Positions 58,288 to 64,000 of a stretch of DNA of 64,000 nt are shown here, one piece after another. The notes under the pieces were generated by a model that had not been told where the DNA came from, ran no database searches, and worked only from the letters and a program-made list of their open reading frames with translations. Source of the DNA: Alkalibacterium indicireducens (GTDB lineage Bacteria; Bacillota; Bacilli; Lactobacillales; Carnobacteriaceae_A); the NCBI RefSeq assembly GCF_039522005.1, contig NZ_BAAADA010000116.1:1-64000 (forward strand), given 5' to 3'. Position 1 is the first letter of the stretch, and every line of letters starts with the position of its first letter. The translations under genes were made by a program, and so were the position numbers.

Positions 58288-59301
58288 TCACCTTGTCATT
58301 TCTTTTAATATGTCTGCAATGTCATTCAAGCTTGCTGTCTGATCTGATAAACCTCTTTCAACAACTGCTCTTGGCATGCCGTAAACGATTGATGATGCTT
58401 TATCCTGTGTCAGAACGTACCCGCCGTTCTTCTTAATTACTTCACACCCGGGCGCCCCGTCACTTCCCATTCCCGTCATGATGATTCCCAATATGTCTCT
58501 CCCGTATTTGTGGGATGCTGTTTCAAACAAGTAATCCACTGCCGGTCGAACACCATGAACTTTCGGTCTATTATCCAGTTCAAGATGATTTCCATTGATC
58601 GTCATGTGTCGTGCACCTGGAGCAAGATAGACTGTACCCGGTCTGATTTTCTGGCCATGCTCTGCTTCTACTACTGGAATGCTCGCTGCAGTGTCCAGAC
58701 GTTTCGCAAAAGAAGCCGTAAACCCTTCAGGCATATGCTGAACGATGAATACCGGTATCGAAAGATTAGGTGATATCGCCTGAATGGCTTTGACCAGTGC
58801 TTTCGGTCCTCCAGTTGAAGCCCCTATCACAATTGCTTTAAGTAAATTTTTCTTCGATAACAATGCGTCATTTAACACTTTTGATGGTTGCTCTGTAATT
58901 AAAGGCTGTTTTTCCTTAGTAAAATGTATCTTGATTCGTCTGGATAGATCACTTTGAAAGACATCCCAGTTCTCACTGATTGAGACTGGTTTTTCTATAA
59001 AGTCTTCTGCACCTAACTCAAGTGCCTGAATCGTCGTTTCTTCATTAGTCTTGGAACTAAGCATGATAACCGGTAACTTATATTTTTCTTTTATTGCTTC
59101 CAGTGTTTCAAGACCATTCATCATCGGCATTTCGACATCCAATGTAATGAGATCCGGCTTAGATTGTTCAATCAGCTTTAATGCTTCTACACCATTTCTG
59201 GCTACGTCTGTGACTTCGATTCCACTGCAGTCATTGAGTACGTTAGTCAGTACTTTTCTGAGCAATGCAGAATCGTCGACGACTAAAACTTTAATAGTCA
59301 T
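58288..59301 (-). CDS. cheB: Chemotaxis methylesterase/deamidase CheB
   Basis: A 337-aa protein: receiver domain (VLVVDDSALLRKVL, phospho-acceptor in LITLDVEMPMMNG, KPVSI) and C-terminal methylesterase with the Ser-His-Asp triad (GASTGGPKAL, IVQHMPEGFTASFAKRL, MGSDGAPG). It removes methyl groups from receptors. TGAGGAA precedes ATG 59301. Confidence 0.96.
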   Translation of the reverse strand: MTIKVLVVDDSALLRKVLTNVLNDCSGIEVTDVARNGVEALKLIEQSKPDLITLDVEMPMMNGLETLEAIKEKYKLPVIMLSSKTNEETTIQALELGAEDFIEKPVSISENWDVFQSDLSRRIKIHFTKEKQPLITEQPSKVLNDALLSKKNLLKAIVIGASTGGPKALVKAIQAISPNLSIPVFIVQHMPEGFTASFAKRLDTAASIPVVEAEHGQKIRPGTVYLAPGARHMTINGNHLELDNRPKVHGVRPAVDYLFETASHKYGRDILGIIMTGMGSDGAPGCEVIKKNGGYVLTQDKASSIVYGMPRAVVERGLSDQTASLNDIADILKEMTR

Positions 59302-59321
59302 GCTACATTCCTCATTCTTCT

Positions 59322-59804
59322 CTATAATACATATTCTTCCCGGTTGACCATTCTTACTCTTACATCAAAAGTCTCAAGATCGACAAACATCGATCGGCCC
59401 ATATTGCCACCAAGGTGTTCTGAGAGTATAGGCAGCTTAAGATCCTCAAGCGTCTGTCTGACGGCTTCAATATTCCGCTGGCCAATTTGTAGTGTTGCAG
59501 ATTCACTCGCAAAAGCGAACATGCTCGCACCTCCTGCTATTTTTACCTGGAATGTGTCCACTTGAGTTCGTTCCTTTAATTCCGAAACGATTCTAGGCAA
59601 AGCCAGATCCGCAAATTTAGGCCAGTTATTTACATCTGAAAACGATGTACTATCCGGCAGCATGATGTGACTCAATGCACCTATCTTGGATTTAGGCTCA
59701 TATATGGCTATACCTATACAAGAGCCTAATCCAATGGTTACCAGCTCGTCTGGTGCCTGCGCTATTTTATAATCTGATATTCCCACTTTAATTTGTTCCG
59801 ACAT
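59322..59804 (-). CDS. cheD: Chemoreceptor glutamine deamidase CheD
   Basis: A 160-aa CheD with the Cys-His-Thr set: GLGSCIGIAIYEP, ALSHIMLPDS and the threonine region near TQVDTFQVKIAGGASMF. It deamidates receptor glutamines and partners CheC. The start is ATG 59804 with TTGGAGAA; a TTG twelve bases earlier is less likely. Confidence 0.95.
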   Translation of the reverse strand: MSEQIKVGISDYKIAQAPDELVTIGLGSCIGIAIYEPKSKIGALSHIMLPDSTSFSDVNNWPKFADLALPRIVSELKERTQVDTFQVKIAGGASMFAFASESATLQIGQRNIEAVRQTLEDLKLPILSEHLGGNMGRSMFVDLETFDVRVRMVNREEYVL

Positions 59805-59830
59805 CTTATTCTCCAATATGATTGCTGAAT

Positions 59831-60301
59831 TTAGTCTTTTACTGCATGGATCGATACTAAACGTCTCAGTTCGTCGCCTTTTTCTTCTGCAAAAAGATAG
59901 TGGCTATCTAGAATTGGAATGATTCCCTCTTCTGTCTGAACGAAAAATGAAATATAAGACGTGGATAGACCATCAATTTTTTCTTCTTCAGTTTCCAGCA
60001 GATCTTCAGTATTGAATGTTTTAACCACAGTTACTTCGTCAACCAGTAGACCGATCGTTGTATCCTTCCAGTTTACTAATATGATATCAGCTTCCTCAGG
60101 AGAAAGATGAGATTTTTGGTAAAAACGGTCTGACAAGTCAATGACCGCTATAACTTCACCTTCAACTTCTTGTACGCCGACTATATAAGATGACATATCA
60201 GGTACAGGCGTATGGTTTTCGAGAGCAATGATTTTATCTGTTTCTGAAATAGGGAGGCCGAATGTCTGATCTCCTGCCTTGAATAAGATGTACTGTGTCA
60301 T
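59831..60301 (-). CDS. cheW: CheW coupling protein (second copy)
   Basis: A 156-aa CheW: YILFKAGDQTFGLPISETDKIIAL, GVQEVEGEVIAVIDLSDRFY, ILVNWKDTTIGLLVDEVTVV. It lies between the receptor gene and cheD, so it may be the principal CheW of the receptor complex. GAAGGAG precedes ATG 60301. It differs well from the copy at 53979, so it is not a recent duplicate. Confidence 0.9.
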   Translation of the reverse strand: MTQYILFKAGDQTFGLPISETDKIIALENHTPVPDMSSYIVGVQEVEGEVIAVIDLSDRFYQKSHLSPEEADIILVNWKDTTIGLLVDEVTVVKTFNTEDLLETEEEKIDGLSTSYISFFVQTEEGIIPILDSHYLFAEEKGDELRRLVSIHAVKD

Positions 60302-60322
60302 AATTGTATCTACTCCTTCTTA

Positions 60323-62638
60323 TTATGCAAACTCCGGAGCCAGTCCGTCCAGATCGACTTCGTTATCAGTCATCTGATTAGAATTCTTCTGATCAATAAT
60401 GAATTTTTCTGCTGATACTTTAAGTGTCACGGCTACGTTTTCCAGTCGGTTGATATGTGAAGTGAATTCTTCCATTGTTGCAAGAATCTCTTCTGCATTT
60501 GCTGACACCTGTTCAGTCCCTGCAGAATTCTCCTGTGCACCTGCTGCAATACTTTCGAGCTGAGCCACTACTTCTTCTTTCTTCTCATTGATGATTGAAG
60601 AAGACTGCATGACGACCATCATGCTGGCCACAAGTCGTTCCAGAGATGCGGCAACATTTTCTGAGCTTTTGATCGCTTCATCGATTTTTTCTGTCTGCAC
60701 TTTACTGTCTTCATTCGTTTCTTCCAGATGATGAACCATACCTGATGACTTCTCCTGAATTGTACGAATGATTGTCTGAATGTCTTTTGAAGATGTCGCA
60801 CTCTGTTCGGCAAGTTTACGGATTTCTTCAGCAACAACTGCAAATCCGCGACCTGCATCGCCAGCTCGAGCTGCTTCGATTGAAGCGTTCAGAGCGAGAA
60901 GATTTGTCTTGGAGGCAATCGTTGTGATCGCCTGCACGATGCCTTCGATGTTTTGTATGTCGCCATCGACTTCCTCTATCTTCTCTTTAAGATCATCCAG
61001 CGTCTCAAGTGTTTCTTTCCATTTCTGATCTACTTCTTGGGTCGCAAATGTATTCTGACCGTTCACGATCATAGTCTTATCTGCATGTTGACCCATCTGA
61101 CCCACTGCCTGATTGATTTCTTCCAGAGCTTCTGACAAAGCATTCATCTGTGTAACAGTCGCTTCTGTATCCTGAGTCTGCAAGGAAGTCGCTTCTGCCA
61201 CCCCATTGATGGTTTCAGAAACTTCTGCTGTCGAACGGCTGGTCTGATCAGCTATTTCTGTCAAAGTCGTTGCCATTGTTGATACATTCTGACTATTTCC
61301 TTGGATCACTTCTACAGTTTCTCCAAATGTTTCCATTGTTCGGTTGAAAGCCAGTCCAATCTGATGGATTTCATTTCCTTTAGGATCGAGCGCCTTGCCT
61401 TCTTTTGGCTTCCTGCCACGTTTTTCATTCCATTTGTCCAGCCCTTTAATTAAAGTTACGCTTGGGTTGAACAAGTCTTTTTTATTCAGTCGAGCTGTCA
61501 GATCTCCTTTTTCTACTCGTCTGAATGCATTCATCAGAGCATCAGAGATAGCTGCAACCAGTCCGGAAGCCAGAAGCGCCACGACTGCAGCGACAATTAT
61601 TGTTAGAACAGTAATGAAGATCAAAATATTACGTAATGCACCCTGTTCTTCAGCCATTTCATTTGAACGGACCATTCCATATATATTGAGTCCTAAGTTC
61701 GGAAGAGATTCATGATAAATCCCAAATCTCCCACCGTTGATTTCTCTATCGTAAACCAATGCAGATGCATTCTCTTCACCGGTATCTGATGACGACGTTG
61801 ATACGTCATTTCCAACTGTCTTAATGAAAAAGTCCGAAGATGACATGTTTTCTCCTACCCAGTCCTGCTGAGAAGAAGCTACAACGTTTCCACTGTCAGT
61901 CAGAATGCTGATGAACCCTGTATTGGCAATTGCTGTATTATTGATTTCTTCACGAATAACATTCATATCCAGGTCGATAGCCAGAACACCTGTTGTGTTT
62001 GTCCCAGTACCGATAGATCTAGTGACAGTCATTCTAGATCTGTTATTGAATACATGCGGTTCATTCCAGTTCACTCCTGATGAGACAAGAGCACGTTCTA
62101 GCCATGGGTAGATTTCATAAGGATCCTGATTCCCTCTCACTACTGAGAGCGTGGATACGAATGGATTCTGAGAATCTGCAGGTACAAAATGCACATCTGC
62201 AATGTAGGGATTTCCTGTGACCACATACTGAAAACGTGATCCCAGTTCCATCTGTGCAGATTCATCACCGCTCGCTACACGCTGTAAAACCCCATCCAAA
62301 GCTAAACGCTGAACGGTTTCTTCAGCAGCTAGAGCAGCAGCTGATATATTTTCAACCAGGTTGGCTGTGATCTGCTGCTGCTGTTCTTCGACTCTCTGGG
62401 TAATCAGATCGGAAGTTCTGTTATATGTATAAAGCATGGCTCCTAGAACCGGAACGAGCATCAAAACGATCAGGCTTACTGCTATTGGAAGCCGCACACT
62501 TTTGTGCTCTCTCTTTTTGCCATTCTTGCCTTTCTTACTGGTGAAACGGGATAATTGATCACTAACATTAATTTTTGGCCATTTCACAGCTTTCAGTTGA
62601 GTTTTCAACCGATCAAACTGGGTTTTAGCTTTGTTCAT
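60323..62638 (-). CDS. Methyl-accepting chemotaxis protein with dCACHE sensor
   Basis: A 771-aa receptor: a basic cytoplasmic start (about 50 residues), helix 1 (about 55-75), a large extracellular dCACHE-like domain (about 80-335), helix 2 (about 340-365), HAMP (FRRVEKGDLTARL) with an unusual 35-residue Lys/Arg-rich insert, then the methylated signalling bundle with tip KTNLLALNASIEAARAGDAGRGFAVVAEEIRKLAEQ (about residue 578). The ligand is unknown; dCACHE domains often bind amino acids. It is the first gene of the che operon under a SigD-like promoter. ATG 62638 has CGAGGAG. Confidence 0.93.
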   Translation of the reverse strand: MNKAKTQFDRLKTQLKAVKWPKINVSDQLSRFTSKKGKNGKKREHKSVRLPIAVSLIVLMLVPVLGAMLYTYNRTSDLITQRVEEQQQQITANLVENISAAALAAEETVQRLALDGVLQRVASGDESAQMELGSRFQYVVTGNPYIADVHFVPADSQNPFVSTLSVVRGNQDPYEIYPWLERALVSSGVNWNEPHVFNNRSRMTVTRSIGTGTNTTGVLAIDLDMNVIREEINNTAIANTGFISILTDSGNVVASSQQDWVGENMSSSDFFIKTVGNDVSTSSSDTGEENASALVYDREINGGRFGIYHESLPNLGLNIYGMVRSNEMAEEQGALRNILIFITVLTIIVAAVVALLASGLVAAISDALMNAFRRVEKGDLTARLNKKDLFNPSVTLIKGLDKWNEKRGRKPKEGKALDPKGNEIHQIGLAFNRTMETFGETVEVIQGNSQNVSTMATTLTEIADQTSRSTAEVSETINGVAEATSLQTQDTEATVTQMNALSEALEEINQAVGQMGQHADKTMIVNGQNTFATQEVDQKWKETLETLDDLKEKIEEVDGDIQNIEGIVQAITTIASKTNLLALNASIEAARAGDAGRGFAVVAEEIRKLAEQSATSSKDIQTIIRTIQEKSSGMVHHLEETNEDSKVQTEKIDEAIKSSENVAASLERLVASMMVVMQSSSIINEKKEEVVAQLESIAAGAQENSAGTEQVSANAEEILATMEEFTSHINRLENVAVTLKVSAEKFIIDQKNSNQMTDNEVDLDGLAPEFA

Positions 62639-62686
62639 ATGTATTCTCCTCGTATATAATTTTTTATTAGTGCACTTCATTTTTTA

Positions 62687-62713
62687 TAATCGGTCAAATA
62701 TACAAATTGTTTA
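62687..62713 (-). promoter_or_regulatory. SigD-like promoter of the che operon
   Basis: Minus-strand TAAA-N15-ACCGATTA, 49 bp before the mcp start. The -10 differs from TCCGATAA at two positions and the spacer is one longer than at the other SigD sites, so this is a weaker match. Confidence 0.6.
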
Positions 62714-62862
62714 TGCTTTCAGCGTATCTTATTGATTGTTCTTAATTCTGTCACAATTGCTTAAGATTAATCATTGAAGCTTTCTCTTTAAAGGGATGAC
62801 ACTTATATATAACCTATCAAATTTCTGCTTAGTTTTCTGTTTATTATACGTATTAATAAAAA

Positions 62863-62900
62863 ATTCGAGGTCTCTCTACTATAAATAGAAGACCTCGAAT
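62863..62900 (-). terminator. Terminator of the second chemoreceptor gene
   Basis: A perfect 11-bp stem ATTCGAGGTCT/AGACCTCGAAT with TTTTTTA after it on the minus strand, 15 bp after the stop codon. Confidence 0.85.
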
Positions 62901-62914
62901 CTGATTCATTTGAA

Positions 62915-64000
62915 TTATGAAAACTGGTTAGTTGATTCTTTTAAGTTTCCTGCCAGGACTTTCATTTGTTCTATCGATGCAGTAAATTCTTCCATTGAAG
63001 CAAGGATTTCCTCAGCGTTCGCGGATACTTCTTCGGTTCCCGCCGCATTTTCTTCGGCAGAAGCTTCGATATTATCTAACGCTTTTACGACAGCTTCTTT
63101 TTTCTCTTCAACTAGAGAAGCAAGCTGGAAAGCCTGAGCGATGTGTTTAGCCAGCACTTGAATATTCATTGAAATGTCTTCATTAGTCTTAGTGACACCT
63201 TTCAATGATTCCGTCTGTTTGTCACTATCATCCAGCACGCGATCCAGTGTAGACACCATTTCATTTGAATCATGTTGAATAACTTGTATGATTTCGGTGA
63301 TCATTTCAGATGAGGTATTACTCTGTTCAGCAAGTTTCCGTATTTCTTCAGCAACAACTGAGAAGCCTTTTCCTGCTTCCCCGGCACGAGCCGCCTCAAT
63401 TGACGCATTTAAGGCCAGTAAGTTGGTCTTTTCAGAAATGTCCTGAATAGCTTTCAGTATTTTTTCTACATCCTGGACATTGCCGTCCACTTTTCCAATA
63501 TTATCTTTCAGCCTATTGAAAGAATCTACAGTCTCGTTCCAAGTGTCATTTACATGTCCCATTTTACGGTCGTTTTCTCCCAGAGCCAGCACAGTACCGT
63601 CGGCATGCATCCCGACTTCCTGCATGTTTGATGAAATCGCATTGACATGTTCTGACAGCTCGTCCATGAGCTTGACCGTGTTCTGAGTATCCGAAGTCTG
63701 CTGAGCACTGGAGTGAGCAATGCTCTGAATCGTTTCTGATACTTCTTCTGTCGCATTTTTTGTCTGTTCAGTTATTTCTGCCAGATCAGATGCGAGTTCA
63801 TCTACTGATTTAGCTTTACCTTGAATATCATAGATTACCTTCTGGAATGTTGAGACAGCTGCATTGAAACTCCACCCGATCTGATGGAGCTCGTGCCCAT
63901 TTTCTTTAATCTCATTAACAGCCGGCTTGGTTTTCTTCGATGTTTTTTTCTTTTTCCCAGTCCTTAAAGAGGTTATGCGTGTTCTCAAGTCCCCTTCCTG
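62915..64000 (-). CDS. Methyl-accepting chemotaxis protein, 5' part outside the window
   Basis: The C-terminal 361 residues of a chemoreceptor; the frame is open to the right edge, where it reads KGDLRTRI, the end of a HAMP helix. A Lys-rich insert (GKKKKTSKKTK) is followed by HELHQIGWSFN and the signalling bundle, with tip KTNLLALNASIEAARAGEAGKGFSVVAEEIRKLAEQS. It is clearly related to the receptor encoded next to it, so the two are tandem paralogues. Sensor domain and start are not visible. Confidence 0.92.
   Translation of the reverse strand, partial: QEGDLRTRITSLRTGKKKKTSKKTKPAVNEIKENGHELHQIGWSFNAAVSTFQKVIYDIQGKAKSVDELASDLAEITEQTKNATEEVSETIQSIAHSSAQQTSDTQNTVKLMDELSEHVNAISSNMQEVGMHADGTVLALGENDRKMGHVNDTWNETVDSFNRLKDNIGKVDGNVQDVEKILKAIQDISEKTNLLALNASIEAARAGEAGKGFSVVAEEIRKLAEQSNTSSEMITEIIQVIQHDSNEMVSTLDRVLDDSDKQTESLKGVTKTNEDISMNIQVLAKHIAQAFQLASLVEEKKEAVVKALDNIEASAEENAAGTEEVSANAEEILASMEEFTASIEQMKVLAGNLKESTNQFS

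Overview
The window (about 42% GC by eye) looks like the chromosome of a motile, low-GC Gram-positive lactic acid bacterium. The likely group is Carnobacteriaceae, near Alkalibacterium or Marinilactibacillus. That placement is inferred from the Bacillus/Lactobacillales housekeeping block (dnaD, asnS, ypmB, dinG, cca, ypjD-type mazG, ypiB, ypiA), the strong AGGAGG ribosome binding sites and a full Gram-positive flagellar and chemotaxis set. No 16S gene is present to confirm it. Almost every gene is on the minus strand.

Region 1 (1-13 kb) is housekeeping: arginine deiminase, a YtxH-like protein, a PLP aminotransferase, endonuclease III with an incomplete iron-sulfur loop, DnaD, AsnRS, YpmB, DinG, CCA transferase, a MazG-type pyrophosphohydrolase, YpiB and the TPR protein YpiA. 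Region 2 (13-16.4 kb) is a small type IV pilus-like cluster: a pilin, prepilin peptidase, PilM, PilN and PilO, with no assembly ATPase in view. Region 3 (16.4-23.6 kb) is the disturbed part. It holds an IS200/IS605-type remnant with an omegaRNA-like structured RNA and no transposase, a membrane-domain gene cut at its 3' end by that remnant, an EAL protein with a broken GGDEF site, an MCP reduced to its membrane domain, a frameshifted DUF2254 gene, a plus-strand chemoreceptor, and a three-unit array of 31-nt palindromes.

Region 4 (23.6-44.2 kb) is one roughly 20-kb fla operon reading flgB-flgC-fliEFGHIJK-flgD-(TIGR02530)-flgE-flbD-motAB-fliLOPQR-flhBA-sigD-flhO-flhP-ftsE. A sigma-A-like promoter lies upstream of flgB. 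There is no flhF or flhG, and an FtsE-type ATPase without FtsX closes the operon. Region 5 (44.6-51.5 kb) holds the late genes flaG-fliD-fliT-fliS, hag, and flgM-flgN-flgK-flgL. Region 6 (51.9-64 kb) holds the switch and chemotaxis genes: mcp-cheW-cheD-cheB-cheR-cheA-cheC-cheY-cheW-fliM-fliY, plus a second receptor cut by the window edge.

The regulation fits together. I see several SigD (sigma-28) promoters that share one strict pattern, TAA(H)-N14-TCCGATA(R). They precede hag, flgM, the plus-strand mcp and the MCP fragment; a looser one precedes the che operon, and one sits inside the end of hag. The fla operon encodes SigD itself, and FlgM is the anti-sigma factor. Two intergenic regions, at 23.35 kb and 51.65 kb, carry matching arrays of three 31-nt palindromes separated by exactly 21 nt. 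These arrays and the omegaRNA-like element are the least explained structures here.
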